Assembly (NCBI RefSeq): GCF_006065315.1
Contig: NZ_CP040749.1
Coordinates: 682,001 to 746,000 of the forward strand
Direction: 5' to 3'
DNA: 64,000 nt
Origin: Aureibaculum algae
GTDB lineage: Bacteria > Bacteroidota > Bacteroidia > Flavobacteriales > Flavobacteriaceae
Part shown: positions 55,406 through 64,000 of the stretch, piece by piece
Numbering within the stretch: the stretch's first letter is position 1
Layout of the letters: each line of letters begins with the position of its first letter
Program-made: the position numbers and the translations under genes
The notes under the pieces: generated by a model
What the model saw: the letters and a program-made list of their open reading frames with translations, nothing else
What the model was told of the DNA's origin: nothing
The model's database searches: none

Positions 55406-55768
55406 AACTACAAATTAGCAGAAAATGGAAGTATCATCAATTTTTCATCCACCGTTACGCGTACCATTTTTCCAATGTATGATATTTATTCTGCGAGTAA
55501 AGCTGCAGTAGAGCAAATGAGTAAAGTGTTTGGGAAAGAAATTGGATTTAGAGGTATTAACGTAAACCGTGTATTACCCGGACCAACAAGTACAGATTTG
55601 TTTTTAAAAGGAAAATCTGAAGAATTAATTGCTCAAATTGCAAGTACAAACGCATTCAAACGCTTAGGAACACCAGAGGAAATTGCAAGAATAGTTACTT
55701 TTTTAGCAAGTGATGATGCAAAATGGATTAATGGACAAAGCATTGGAGCTAACGGAGGTATGGCGTAA
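55406..55768 (+). pseudogene. Short-chain dehydrogenase/reductase, C-terminal fragment
   Basis: From about 55406 the frame reads as the second half of a classical SDR: GSIINFSSTVTRT, catalytic Tyr and Lys in YDIYSASKAAVEQM, RGINVNRVLPGPTSTDLF, PEEIARIVTFLASDDAKWIN and GQSIGANGGMA. The N-terminal nucleotide-binding half (TGxxxGIG) is absent. The upstream 29 codons in the same frame show no SDR similarity, so a breakpoint lies near 55400, probably the right junction of the mobilization module or a deletion. Not expected to be active. Confidence 0.82.
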
Positions 55769-55810
55769 TTTAAAACTAATTTTCATGAATCAATTTGTAC
55801 CCCAATAACG

Positions 55811-56061
55811 ATGGGTGCTTTCAGTGCATTCGCAGTATTTATATCGTTTTCATTGCGTTGGCCAACTTGGGTACTTTTAATGGCATGGTTAAGTTTTTAC
55901 ATGTTTGGGAAGATCTTAAAAAAGTAATCTATTCATTAACACCTATCACAACTGGAATAATAATGAGTATTGTCGTTCAATCATTAGGAGGATCTTTAAG
56001 TGGTCACTTTGGAGTAATTGAATTTATAATATTAAATGCAATTAAAAATTCGGTCACTTAA
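55811..56061 (+). pseudogene. Frameshifted remnant of a small membrane protein (possibly DUF1097-like)
   Basis: Two overlapping frames carry one hydrophobic protein. From the ATG at 55811 the sequence runs MGAFSAFAVFISFSLRWPTW ... MFGKILKK and stops. The continuation VIYSLTPITTGIIMSIVVQ to 56061 is in another frame. The shift falls in an A6 run near 55917. The pattern of short helices and its place right after an SDR fragment suggest a DUF1097-type inner-membrane protein, but the family call is weak. Part of the decayed stretch behind the mobile module. Confidence 0.5.
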
Positions 56062-56084
56062 ATAAAAGGTTCTTGCACTTTATG

Positions 56085-56906
56085 CTAATGGGATTTCTTA
56101 TCCTTTGTTTGTTTTTTTACAAAATTTAGTAATAAAGGAAATGCGGGATAACCCATATTATGACCATACCCATCCATTTCATATAATGAAATGTTTTTTT
56201 GACCATTCACTTTCATCATTCGATAGAAGTAAGCATTTTCTTCATATCTACCTAACATTTCTAATTCACGATCACCTGTTATTAATAGAATAGGGGGGGC
56301 ATCTCCTCGAACATAAAATAAAGGAGCAAATCTATCAACAATCGGTTGTTCACCATTTATTCCTTGTTCTGCTCTAATAGTGAAGTGTGTTATTGTATGC
56401 CCACTGAATGGTATTAATCCCGCAATTGTATTGGTATCTAATTTGTGTTTTTTTAGAAGATTTTGATCCATTACAGTCATAAGTGCAAGGTAGCCACCTG
56501 CAGAATGTCCAGAGACAAAAACAGCTTCTGAATCACCATTATAATGTTCTATGTTTTTTAACACCCAGGCCACTGCTGCTGTTGCATCTTCGATACTTTT
56601 TTCAGCCTTTACTTTTGGTGAAAGTCTATAACCAACTCCAACAATACAATACCCTGTGTTTTTTAGCGCTTCAGGTATTTCTTTATTACCTGATGTTAAT
56701 CCACCGCCATGAAACCATATAATAACAGGTACTTTTTTCTTTGATTTAGGATAATATATATCTAATAGACATTTTTCTTTTTTGTAAGTGTCTTGTTGGT
56801 TGGTGTCATAATATGAAATATTATTGAGCTGTTTATATTCTAGGTTTTGCGATAGAACGGTGATTGGTAATACAAAAAACAGAAGGTATAAGAAGATTTT
56901 ATTCAT
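56085..56906 (-). CDS. Secreted alpha/beta-hydrolase, carbohydrate-esterase-like
   Basis: A 273-residue protein with a signal peptide ending near residue 19 (ITVLSQ). It has the HGGG oxyanion motif at 66-69 (IWFHGGGLTSGNK), nucleophile S135 in VSGHSAGGYLAL, acid D212 in LITGDRELE and H249 in DGYGHNMGYP, so the triad looks complete. It belongs to the BD-FAE/acetylesterase-like group of lipases/esterases. At the end of the second mannan locus it may deacetylate the glycan, a role inferred from position. It lies 130 bp after the GH92 gene. Confidence 0.87.
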   Translation of the reverse strand: MNKIFLYLLFFVLPITVLSQNLEYKQLNNISYYDTNQQDTYKKEKCLLDIYYPKSKKKVPVIIWFHGGGLTSGNKEIPEALKNTGYCIVGVGYRLSPKVKAEKSIEDATAAVAWVLKNIEHYNGDSEAVFVSGHSAGGYLALMTVMDQNLLKKHKLDTNTIAGLIPFSGHTITHFTIRAEQGINGEQPIVDRFAPLFYVRGDAPPILLITGDRELEMLGRYEENAYFYRMMKVNGQKNISLYEMDGYGHNMGYPAFPLLLNFVKKQTKDKKSH

Positions 56907-57036
56907 GTGATTGGCCTCTAATATAATTATTGTGATGTGTAAATTTAATTATTTTAAAAGAAAAGACAAGGCCCTCAATATGAAGACCAAGTCTTAACTA
57001 ACTCAATATAAATATGAAAAATAAATAAAGCATGTA

Positions 57037-59229
57037 TTATTCTGTTTCAATGTTAATAATACCTCCGTCTTTAAAAATAAGATGATCAACAAAATAGCTA
57101 TTAATTTTTTCACCATTGACCTCAATGCTTTTTAGTTTTCTACCTTTATTTGGATTTTGGATTATTATATTTTTTCCATTTTTTAAATTCCATTTTATTT
57201 TTTCAAAAATAGGAACAGAAACTAGATAATTACTGTCGGCAGGTGATAATGGGTATAGTCCCATGGCTGCACATACATACCATGAAGACATTTCACCGGC
57301 GTCATCCATACCACTATAAGCAAGTCCGTGTTCTCCAACGCCATAAAAATCTTTTAAAATTCTGTCTATAATAATTTGTGATTTTTCAGGCTTATCTATA
57401 AAATAGTAAGAAAATGGAGCTTCATGATCTGGCTGGTTTCCGTGGCAATATTGACCAATAAAACTAGATACATTTCGAGCTATATGTTCTGGATTCCATG
57501 GTAGCGTAAAAAAAGAGTCTAATTTTTGTTCAAATTTTTCTTTACCACCATAAAGTTCTACCAATCCTATCATATCATGTGGTACATAAAAAGAAACTTG
57601 CCATGCATTCGCTTCTCGATACATATATTCATAATATGGATATTGAGGATCAAACGGCGTCACCCAAGCTCCATCTTCTAATCTTCCACGCATAAAATTG
57701 GTTGATATGTCAAATACGTTTTTATAGTTTTTAGACCTTTTTGTTAAATCGTTATAACGGATTGTATCTTTTAATTCTTTAGCCAATAATGATAGGGCAT
57801 AATCATCATAAGCATATTCCAATGTTTTTGAAACTCCTGCTGCATCAACGGTTTCTACAATGGGATTTTCAACTTTAGACTCTGGGATATAACCTTTTTC
57901 AATATATTCTTTTAACCAAACTCTACCATCTCGATTTTCACTTTCTTTATAAGCATTTTGAAGTAATAACTTATATGCTTTATTCACATCAAAGTCATTA
58001 ATTCCTCTAAAATAAGAGCCAGTAATGAATGAAGCCCCATGATCACCGTGAAAAAAAGTTGGGACATAACCAGTCAATTCACCAATATCCATCAAAGTTT
58101 TAATAACATCATTGGTTACTTCAGGTTGTAATAAAGCTAATAACACTAATTTATTCCGATAAGTATCCCACAAAGATGGAATAGTGTAATAGTTGAAATT
58201 TTCTTTCCGAGTTTTACCTGTTACATCAATAAATTCTCCGTTGATGTCACTACGTAAGGCAGGCCATAATACGGAACGGTATAGCGTAGAATAAAATAAT
58301 TCTATTTCCTTATCGCTGCCACCACTTACTTCAATTTGTGATAAAAATGTGTTCCAAATCGATTCGCCTTCAATATGTGTTATGTCAAAGGTTTTTGTGC
58401 CAATTTCATTATTCATATTCTCAGCCGCATTTTTAGAATTGACAAAGGATATTCCTATTTTTAGGATAATCACTTGTTCATTTGTATCTGTCAGATTTAG
58501 AATGGCATACCCCTCTCTTTTACCCTTTTTAACAATTTCAAGAAGATCAATATCAGTACTTAGGTTAACAGAAAAATAAATTGTTTCCTTACCCATTTTT
58601 TGAAATCCTTCAATGGTGTTTTTTCCAGTGTGGGAAATATCCCAATTATCTACCTTGTTATTTGCTTTTCCTAAATCAAAAAGTATCCTTTTACCATCTG
58701 TATCCTCAAAGGTGTATTCATGAATAGCGGCACGCAAAGTAGAAGTGAGTCTCGTTTTAATATTATAATCTTCTAAAACTACTTCATAATAAGCTGGGGA
58801 TGCTTTTTCTTTATCATGTGAGAATTTCGATTTAAAGGGATATTGTGCATTTTTAGATAGTGGTAAAATAGGTATGTTACATAAATTCCAATGTCCTTTA
58901 TTAGTATGAGTAAATCCCAAAATTTCAGTATCTTCATATTCGTACCCTGCTCCTGATCCATATTCTGTAATGGGACTTACCTGAACCATTGCATTAGGTA
59001 ACGAAGAACCAGGAAAAGTAAGGCCCGCCCATACCCGCCAATCTTTAGGTGGATTATATCCAATATGTTCTGGGCTAGTAAGCGGGGCAGTACCATGAAA
59101 TGGGTTTACGTAAGATGTTAGATTAATAGTTTTTTTATCAATTTTAGATTTTTTTTTATCTTCTTCCTTACAACCAATAAATAATATAGAAATAACAACC
59201 AGTAAAATAGCGTATCTAGTATTTTTCAT
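57037..59229 (-). CDS. GH92 exo-alpha-mannosidase, lipoprotein (mannan locus 2)
   Basis: A 730-residue GH92 enzyme with a lipoprotein signal (LFIGC, Cys20). Family features are GFTHTNKGHWNLCNIPILP (about 105-123), SLWDTYRNKL, catalytic acid E539 in YREANAWQVSFYV, loop CHGNQPDHEAPFSYYF (about 595-610) and the base/calcium motif SGMDDAGEMSSWYV with D642/D643. It is of a different subgroup from the three complete GH92s in the first locus (NKGHWN and EAPFSYYF variants). All catalytic positions are intact. It starts 12 bp after the GH125 stop and ends the GH76-GH125-GH92 run. Confidence 0.93.
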   Translation of the reverse strand: MKNTRYAILLVVISILFIGCKEEDKKKSKIDKKTINLTSYVNPFHGTAPLTSPEHIGYNPPKDWRVWAGLTFPGSSLPNAMVQVSPITEYGSGAGYEYEDTEILGFTHTNKGHWNLCNIPILPLSKNAQYPFKSKFSHDKEKASPAYYEVVLEDYNIKTRLTSTLRAAIHEYTFEDTDGKRILFDLGKANNKVDNWDISHTGKNTIEGFQKMGKETIYFSVNLSTDIDLLEIVKKGKREGYAILNLTDTNEQVIILKIGISFVNSKNAAENMNNEIGTKTFDITHIEGESIWNTFLSQIEVSGGSDKEIELFYSTLYRSVLWPALRSDINGEFIDVTGKTRKENFNYYTIPSLWDTYRNKLVLLALLQPEVTNDVIKTLMDIGELTGYVPTFFHGDHGASFITGSYFRGINDFDVNKAYKLLLQNAYKESENRDGRVWLKEYIEKGYIPESKVENPIVETVDAAGVSKTLEYAYDDYALSLLAKELKDTIRYNDLTKRSKNYKNVFDISTNFMRGRLEDGAWVTPFDPQYPYYEYMYREANAWQVSFYVPHDMIGLVELYGGKEKFEQKLDSFFTLPWNPEHIARNVSSFIGQYCHGNQPDHEAPFSYYFIDKPEKSQIIIDRILKDFYGVGEHGLAYSGMDDAGEMSSWYVCAAMGLYPLSPADSNYLVSVPIFEKIKWNLKNGKNIIIQNPNKGRKLKSIEVNGEKINSYFVDHLIFKDGGIINIETE

Positions 59230-59241
59230 AAAAAAAGGAGT

Positions 59242-60669
59242 TTAAATTTCCAATAGTTCTGGATGCGATTGATAAGTTTTCCAAAGCAATTCACCAAAAA
59301 GAGTGTTTGCCCAAGCAAACCAAGATCTGGTAAAGTTCTTAGGATCATCAACGTGAAAGGTTTCATGCATAAAACCGGTTTCACCATGGGTAGCTTTTAA
59401 AGTTTTGATACATTCTTTAATTTCATTAGGATCAGTGCTTGTAAGTGCTCTCATAGTTGTAGCCATGGGCCATATCATTTTCAGTCCTACATGTGGTCCG
59501 CCAATACCTTCGGCAGCTTTCCCTTTAAAAAAGAAAGGATTGTCTAAAGACCAAACAAACTCTCTTGTGTTTTGATATACCCAGTCGTCTTTATCAACGG
59601 CATCTAAATAAGGCAATGATATTAAGCTAGGGATATTTGCATCATCCATAAGTAAATGGTTTCCATAACCATCAACCTCAAAAGCGTATATGTCTCCATA
59701 TTTAGGGTGGTTAACAATACCATGTTTTTTTATGGCTGTTTCAACTTCATCAGCAAGTTCATTTAGTTCATTTGCCAAAGAATGATCACCTTCAATTTTT
59801 TTAATCATTTCAGCAGCCTGTCTTAAGCTAACAACAGCAAAAAAGTTAGAGGGTATTAAAAATGAAAATAGCGTGGAATCATCACTAGGTCTAAAAGCAG
59901 AGCATATTAAGCCGACCGGTTTAACCGGATATCCATAACCTTTTAAATTTCTTGTGTCAGTACCTTTTGGGGTTGTTCTTTCAAAAGAATATGGGTTTGA
60001 ACCATCCTTTTCTTGTTGTTCTATAAAAACTTTTAACGTAGCTTTTATTGCCTTTTTCCAATCTTGGTCAAAAGGGGTTGTATCACCGGTAGTTTTCCAA
60101 TAATTATAACCTAATCTAATAGGATAACATAACGAATCAATTTCATATTTGCGTTCGTGCACCCCTGGAAGCATTTTAGTATGGTCTGTTGTCCATTCCC
60201 CTTTTTTATTAGGGTCATTATAAAATGCGTTTGCATATGGGTCTTTTAATATGTATTGAGTCTGTCTATTGATAACACCTGCAATAAGATCTTTTAGGTC
60301 TTTGTCTTGATCTAGAAAAGCCATATATGGCCAAACTTGTGCGGAGCTGTCACGTAACCACATGGCATCAATATCTCCGGTAATAACATAAGTGTCTGGC
60401 TTATTATTCTTTTTAGTAAAAGTTACTGTGGTGTCCAATGTATTGGGAAAACAATTGTTGAATAACCACCCTAACTCTTTATCTTTTACATTTTTTTGGA
60501 ATTCTTCAATGGCGCTTTCAACAGATTTACTTTCAAAATTTCGTTGTCTTTTTGGAGTTCGAACTATTGGGAAATTCTTTAAAGAATTGGTTGCTGTCAA
60601 TTGAAATGGATCAAGCATTGTTAATCCACCCATTAATGCTGTATTTCTAATAAATTTTCGTCTTTGCAT
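59242..60669 (-). CDS. GH125 exo-alpha-1,6-mannosidase (copy 2)
   Basis: A 475-residue near-twin of the enzyme at 17857-19281. The protein differs only by Thr for Ala at residue 17 in the signal region and by the last residues (LLEI instead of LLQ). It has the same twin-arginine type N-terminus, GDIDAMWLRDSS motif, FRPSDD and MHETFHVDDP. It sits 5 bp after the GH76 stop and 12 bp before GH92, a natural place for it, because endo-mannanase products are its expected substrate. This suggests that locus 2 holds the original copy and locus 1 the derived one, though the direction is not proven. Confidence 0.95.
   Translation of the reverse strand: MQRRKFIRNTALMGGLTMLDPFQLTATNSLKNFPIVRTPKRQRNFESKSVESAIEEFQKNVKDKELGWLFNNCFPNTLDTTVTFTKKNNKPDTYVITGDIDAMWLRDSSAQVWPYMAFLDQDKDLKDLIAGVINRQTQYILKDPYANAFYNDPNKKGEWTTDHTKMLPGVHERKYEIDSLCYPIRLGYNYWKTTGDTTPFDQDWKKAIKATLKVFIEQQEKDGSNPYSFERTTPKGTDTRNLKGYGYPVKPVGLICSAFRPSDDSTLFSFLIPSNFFAVVSLRQAAEMIKKIEGDHSLANELNELADEVETAIKKHGIVNHPKYGDIYAFEVDGYGNHLLMDDANIPSLISLPYLDAVDKDDWVYQNTREFVWSLDNPFFFKGKAAEGIGGPHVGLKMIWPMATTMRALTSTDPNEIKECIKTLKATHGETGFMHETFHVDDPKNFTRSWFAWANTLFGELLWKTYQSHPELLEI
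59255..60669. repeat. Direct repeat copy 2 (GH125 coding sequence)
   Basis: Matches 17867-19281 over 1415 bp without indels, with one visible difference (60621). The flanks are unrelated on both sides. Confidence 0.9.
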
Positions 60670-60674
60670 TTTTT

Positions 60675-61838
60675 TTATTTTAATATACCTTCGTTATCAA
60701 GTTTTGCTGCCGCTTCAATAAGCATCATACCACTCAATTGTGTGGTAAGATCAACCACATCGGTGGGTTCTTTTTTCCAGTTAGGACCTATTAACATTTC
60801 AGGTCTTTTTATTCCATTGTTATAGAGTGTCGTTGCATTAAATTTGAAGAAACTAACAAAGGCTTCTTTTTCATTCGCATTAATGTTTTGTAGGGTGATT
60901 AATTCTGTGAAATATCGAACTAAAATTCCTTTAAACAAACCACCGTCACCTTGACCTTCATCTCTCATGAGGCCTTCAGAGGTTAATTTTGGACTGCTCA
61001 TCATGGAAGTAGCCGATTTTAGGGCTTCGTTTAGATATTTCTGTTCGCCTGTTTCATTATACAGTCTTATATTAGCTCCAATCCAAGTACCCACATTATA
61101 TGTAAAAATCCAATCTTTATTCGTTACAATTTCCCCATTTTTTTCAGAAATGTTGTCCCATACTAATCCCGTTATCGGATCTACGAGATTTAATTTTTCC
61201 CATTCATAAATGGACTTTGCCCATTCTAAATATTCTATATTTTTATCTAAATTGTAAAGTCGCATGGCCAAAATAATAGCTGGACCATTTGAAACGGCAT
61301 TTTTTTCTTTTGGAGTGTTTTTTTTCCAAGTAATTCCACCACCGAAAACATCGCTATGACTTAAAATGATATCGTTCCATAGTAATTCAGCTAGTGATCT
61401 GTATTCTTCATCATTAGTGGCTTGGTATGCTCTTACTGCAGCATTACCTAACCATAACATGTCATCATTAAATACATTTGAATAGCTCCCTCCATTTTTG
61501 GATTTGATTCCATTAATCAAACTTTTCATTTTGGAGAGGTATTCTCCGTGACCTGTACGAAGGTATCCATCAACTAGTACATTTAGTACATGTGCATTCG
61601 GCCAATAATTAAATGAAGTATTGCCACCACTATTTGCTTGATAGGTGCCTTCAGATCCTAGATAGGTGTTGTAGAAAGAAGTTTGCACAGAATCTGCGGC
61701 TAATGACCATTCAATTTTCGCTATTGGTTCTTTATCATATGGGTCTCTTAAAGGAATTGCTTCATCTGAACACGAACCTAAAAAACACACACCTATGATA
61801 AAGGCAGTCAAATATTGTGTAATTAAATAATTCTTCAT
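60675..61838 (-). CDS. GH76 endo-alpha-1,6-mannanase, lipoprotein
   Basis: A 387-residue (alpha/alpha)6-barrel enzyme with a lipoprotein signal (FLGSC, Cys23), probably on the cell surface. The diagnostic Asp pair is D125-D126 in SNVFNDDMLWLGNA. Other family segments are QANSGGNTSFNYWPNAH (68-84), GGGITWKKNTPKEKNAVSNGP (about 167-187) and DEGQGDGGLFKGILVRYF (about 298-315). It cuts internal alpha-1,6-mannosidic bonds of fungal-type mannan backbone. It is first in the enzyme group behind SusCDE of locus 2, with GH125 5 bp downstream. Confidence 0.94.
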   Translation of the reverse strand: MKNYLITQYLTAFIIGVCFLGSCSDEAIPLRDPYDKEPIAKIEWSLAADSVQTSFYNTYLGSEGTYQANSGGNTSFNYWPNAHVLNVLVDGYLRTGHGEYLSKMKSLINGIKSKNGGSYSNVFNDDMLWLGNAAVRAYQATNDEEYRSLAELLWNDIILSHSDVFGGGITWKKNTPKEKNAVSNGPAIILAMRLYNLDKNIEYLEWAKSIYEWEKLNLVDPITGLVWDNISEKNGEIVTNKDWIFTYNVGTWIGANIRLYNETGEQKYLNEALKSATSMMSSPKLTSEGLMRDEGQGDGGLFKGILVRYFTELITLQNINANEKEAFVSFFKFNATTLYNNGIKRPEMLIGPNWKKEPTDVVDLTTQLSGMMLIEAAAKLDNEGILK

Positions 61839-61851
61839 AATATGTTTTTTA

Positions 61852-61891
61852 AATACCTCTTCTAAGTGTATTTTAAAATAGAAGAGGTATT
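61852..61891 (-). terminator. Hairpin between the SusE-like gene and GH76 (possible attenuator)
   Basis: A perfect 13-bp stem (61852-61864 with 61879-61891) around a 14-nt loop, 5 bp after the SusE-like stop. The stem is not followed by a clean T-run on the minus strand, so partial termination or mRNA end protection is more likely than full termination. The outer arm AATACCTC is shared with the terminator at 10377-10405. Confidence 0.6.
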
Positions 61892-61896
61892 GTTAT

Positions 61897-63009
61897 TTAT
61901 AATGCTGTTATTTTATGCGTGTAGTTAGAAATTGAAGCTTTAAAGTTGACTTCAATATCAGCGTTTTTATTATCAACATTACCATTAAATTTAAAACAGT
62001 TTGACCAGTAATCATCACTTACTGGCATCATATACCAGAATGATTCTGAAGTGTCATCATTAGGACGTTGATTATCCCCATTTGCACTGCCAAACCATTC
62101 GTCTTGACCATCTATGGTAAATTTAAATTTATAACGCTCATCTCGTCCCCAGCCTTCTTGTTTAAATTCAATTAGCACATTTGAAGCTTTCCAAGTACCA
62201 TTGCCAGAATAAATGAAATCGTATAATAGTTCTCCTTTTGGGGGAAACCACAAATCAATTTTTTGTACTTCTGACATTATTACTGAGCCGTCACTGAAAT
62301 CAATTTTGATTCTATAAACTTTTTCAGCATCTGTATATGTAGTAGAACCGTTTTCTTCTAGGTCACTATCATTGATTGAATAAACAAGAGCATTGTCTGT
62401 TTTTCTTGTTATTAAATGATAATCTCCTGATTTTAATGAAGTATAAATTTCGTATTTAGTAGCTCCGACTTTTTTGAATGGAAGGGCAGTTGAAATTTCT
62501 GCACCACCTTCTGTTGCTGAACCTGAAATAAAAAGTTCATCAGGCATTGGAAATCCAGCAGGGCGTTCAACATCAAAAATACCTGAAACTTCTGATTTTT
62601 GAATATCTAACCCTTTTGAAGACAGTACTGTCCATTTTAATTTCCCCGTTTTTTTAGATTCTATACCAGCCATTTCTGCAATTCTATTTAAATCCGTAAA
62701 AGAAATATTTAAAGTTCTTTGAAGTCCTTTACCATCCGAGGGTGTTACGTAAATAGGGTTTGAAAAATCACCAGATTCAATATCAAAAACGACATCGTAA
62801 AGTACCACTCCATTGTCTTCGGCTTTTGCTGCTTGCCATTCAAATAGAGCGGAGCTAGCAGCACCTAGATTAAAGAATGAATTGTCTGTAGGTGAATATA
62901 AAGTAGTTACAGAAGAAACATTAGTGTTGGAAATTGTTTCATTGTCATCACAACTAGTTACAAATATTGAAAGTGCAATTAGTATTATTTTTGAATATAT
63001 TGTTTTCAT
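61897..63009 (-). CDS. SusE/SusF-like glycan-binding lipoprotein (mannan locus 2)
   Basis: A 370-residue lipoprotein (FVTSC, Cys20). An N-terminal SusE-type domain (about 35-145, LYSPTDNSFFNLGAASSALF EWQ, WTVLSSKGLD) is followed by SusE/F-like carbohydrate-binding beta-sandwiches. Examples are DELFISGSATEGGAEIS (about 157-173) and a C-terminal module with WFGSANGDNQRPNDD and SFWYMMPVSDDYWSN, rich in exposed Trp/Tyr. It sits between SusD and the GH76 hairpin. Its build differs from the Ig/F5-8C protein in locus 1, so the two loci use unrelated surface binders. It probably holds alpha-mannan at the surface. Confidence 0.88.
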   Translation of the reverse strand: MKTIYSKIILIALSIFVTSCDDNETISNTNVSSVTTLYSPTDNSFFNLGAASSALFEWQAAKAEDNGVVLYDVVFDIESGDFSNPIYVTPSDGKGLQRTLNISFTDLNRIAEMAGIESKKTGKLKWTVLSSKGLDIQKSEVSGIFDVERPAGFPMPDELFISGSATEGGAEISTALPFKKVGATKYEIYTSLKSGDYHLITRKTDNALVYSINDSDLEENGSTTYTDAEKVYRIKIDFSDGSVIMSEVQKIDLWFPPKGELLYDFIYSGNGTWKASNVLIEFKQEGWGRDERYKFKFTIDGQDEWFGSANGDNQRPNDDTSESFWYMMPVSDDYWSNCFKFNGNVDNKNADIEVNFKASISNYTHKITAL

Positions 63010-63044
63010 TTGTTGTTTTTTTAATGTTATTGGAATTTAAGATT

Positions 63045-64000
63045 TTACCAACCTGGATTTTGACTTAAGTTGGTGTTGATAAGTCGTTCATCTCTTGGTA
63101 TTGGCCAGAGATAATGCTTGTTAGGATCAAAAGTTCTAAGGTTTGCTCTGATATATCCATCATCTTGAGAAATAGGACCAAATTTTGCTCCATGTGCCCA
63201 TCCATTTAATACGGTTTCTGCAGTCTTCCAACGTCTTATATCAAATATTCGAAGCCCTTCAAAGGCCAACTCAACTCTTCGTTCATTTCTAATAATTAGA
63301 CGAAAGTCGCTTTGATTCAATGAAGCATCAAAGTTAAGTGCTGGCGGATCTGTAAAGCCGGCACGGTTTCTTAATCTCTTAATAGTAGTTTCCCAGATTG
63401 TTTTATCAAATGAATTTAATTCATTTTTAGCCTCTGCATACATTAACAATATATCGGCATATCTTATTAGCATCAAATTTAATCCCGATGACAAACTGCT
63501 TTGATGAGTTGGATCAAAATATTTACGCCAATAGTATCCTGTTGGTGTGGCTGAAGAGCCTGGAACATATTCATCGGCAGTATTAGAACCTGGTTTTATT
63601 AAAATGGTTTGTGTACCTCCTTCAGGATTTTCCCATTGGTATCCATCATACACTACGGTGTAAGTTAATCTTGGATCCCTATTTATATAGGGATTGTTTT
63701 CGTCATAATTAGAATCAACATCGGTAATTTTTTTACCATTTATCATTAAATAACTGTCCACCAATTCTTGTGTGGCAGCTATAGCATTTAATCTTGCTCC
63801 TGCTGTAAGTGGCGCCATATCGAAATATTCATTCCATGTTCTATATTCAGGGACATATTGTAAACTTAAAATATCTTCTGAATTATACTCATTCTGAGGA
63901 AGAAACAATCCTTCATATGACGAAAACAATTCGTAAGAGCCATTTTCAGTTGTGTTAATTAATTTTTCACATTCATTAACAACAGCTTGCCAATCTCCTT
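63045..64000 (-). CDS. SusD/RagB family lipoprotein, N-terminal part outside window (mannan locus 2)
   Basis: The frame is open from the window end to the stop at 63045, about 318 C-terminal residues. The upstream codons from 64000 (GDWQAVVNECEKLINTTENG) continue the protein, so a start near 63929 is not real. SusD signatures are LMLIRYADILLMYAEAKNEL, FRLIIRNERRVELAFEGLRI, FDIRRWKTAETVLNGW and the C-terminal YLWPIPRDERLINTNLSQNP. The gene precedes the SusE-like gene by 35 bp. Its SusC partner should lie just beyond the window. Confidence 0.95.
   Translation of the reverse strand, partial: GDWQAVVNECEKLINTTENGSYELFSSYEGLFLPQNEYNSEDILSLQYVPEYRTWNEYFDMAPLTAGARLNAIAATQELVDSYLMINGKKITDVDSNYDENNPYINRDPRLTYTVVYDGYQWENPEGGTQTILIKPGSNTADEYVPGSSATPTGYYWRKYFDPTHQSSLSSGLNLMLIRYADILLMYAEAKNELNSFDKTIWETTIKRLRNRAGFTDPPALNFDASLNQSDFRLIIRNERRVELAFEGLRIFDIRRWKTAETVLNGWAHGAKFGPISQDDGYIRANLRTFDPNKHYLWPIPRDERLINTNLSQNPGW

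Noticed and set aside
55795..56061. An 88-residue reading frame after the SDR fragment as a real gene
   Set aside because: Its first half has no sensible character, while the alternative frame from 55811 reads as a membrane protein. It is better explained as a frameshifted remnant.
63045..63929. Complete 294-residue SusD starting at 63929
   Set aside because: The frame stays open to the window end with SusD-like residues, so the gene is cut by the window rather than short.

Overview
The window looks like the chromosome of a Bacteroidetes, most likely a Flavobacteriia member (probably marine or plant/alga associated; that part is inference). The reasons are the strong AT bias, SusC/SusD pairs, many short lipoprotein signals ending in S-C, a hybrid two-component regulator, a Bacteroidetes-type mobilization module, and the near absence of Shine-Dalgarno sequences in front of starts. 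I see no rRNA, tRNA or CRISPR.

Left region (1-25 kb, minus strand): a large alpha-mannan utilization locus. In transcription order it has a sulfatase, a hybrid two-component sensor/regulator, a GH125 alpha-1,6-mannosidase, a FucP-type permease, SusC, SusD and a SusE-position surface lipoprotein. After a terminator hairpin come a secreted metallopeptidase of the basic-secretory-protein family, a GH92 whose catalytic acid is Gln instead of Glu, an alkaline phosphatase 3 bp behind it, and three more GH92 genes, the last cut by the window edge. The Gln-type GH92 plus phosphatase suggests removal of mannose-phosphate caps from phosphomannan or phosphorylated N-glycans.

Middle region (25-50 kb, plus strand): an arabinose/galactose polymer locus. 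It has GH2, GH43, GH127 (beta-L-arabinofuranosidase), GH43, SusC, SusD, a DUF3823-type lipoprotein, GH43, a GH5-like enzyme, a secreted aldose epimerase, a glutaminase-A-like protein, galT, galK and a sodium/sugar symporter. This fits breakdown of arabinogalactan or pectin side chains, with galactose entering the Leloir pathway. The SusC gene is split by a complete 1302-bp IS3-family element with a 3-bp target duplication, exactly after the signal peptide, so this uptake system is probably disabled in the sequenced strain.

Right-centre (50-56 kb, plus strand): a mobilization module (ssb, radC-like, BtgA/BfmA-type accessory protein, BtgB-type relaxase, coupling ATPase) without a visible integrase or replication gene. 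It is followed by decayed fragments of a short-chain dehydrogenase and a small membrane protein.

Right region (56-64 kb, minus strand): a second mannan locus. It has SusD (cut by the window), a SusE-like protein, a hairpin, GH76 endo-alpha-1,6-mannanase, GH125, GH92 and an esterase. Its GH125 is an almost perfect copy of the one at 17.9-19.3 kb. The identity covers only the coding sequence; the flanks are unrelated. The two copies are direct repeats 41.4 kb apart.

Regulatory signals seen by eye are a 17-nt element shared upstream of a GH92 and the first SusC, with a related 18-bp palindrome upstream of the permease, and a two-part promoter element with identical 40-bp spacing upstream of GH2 and the second SusC.
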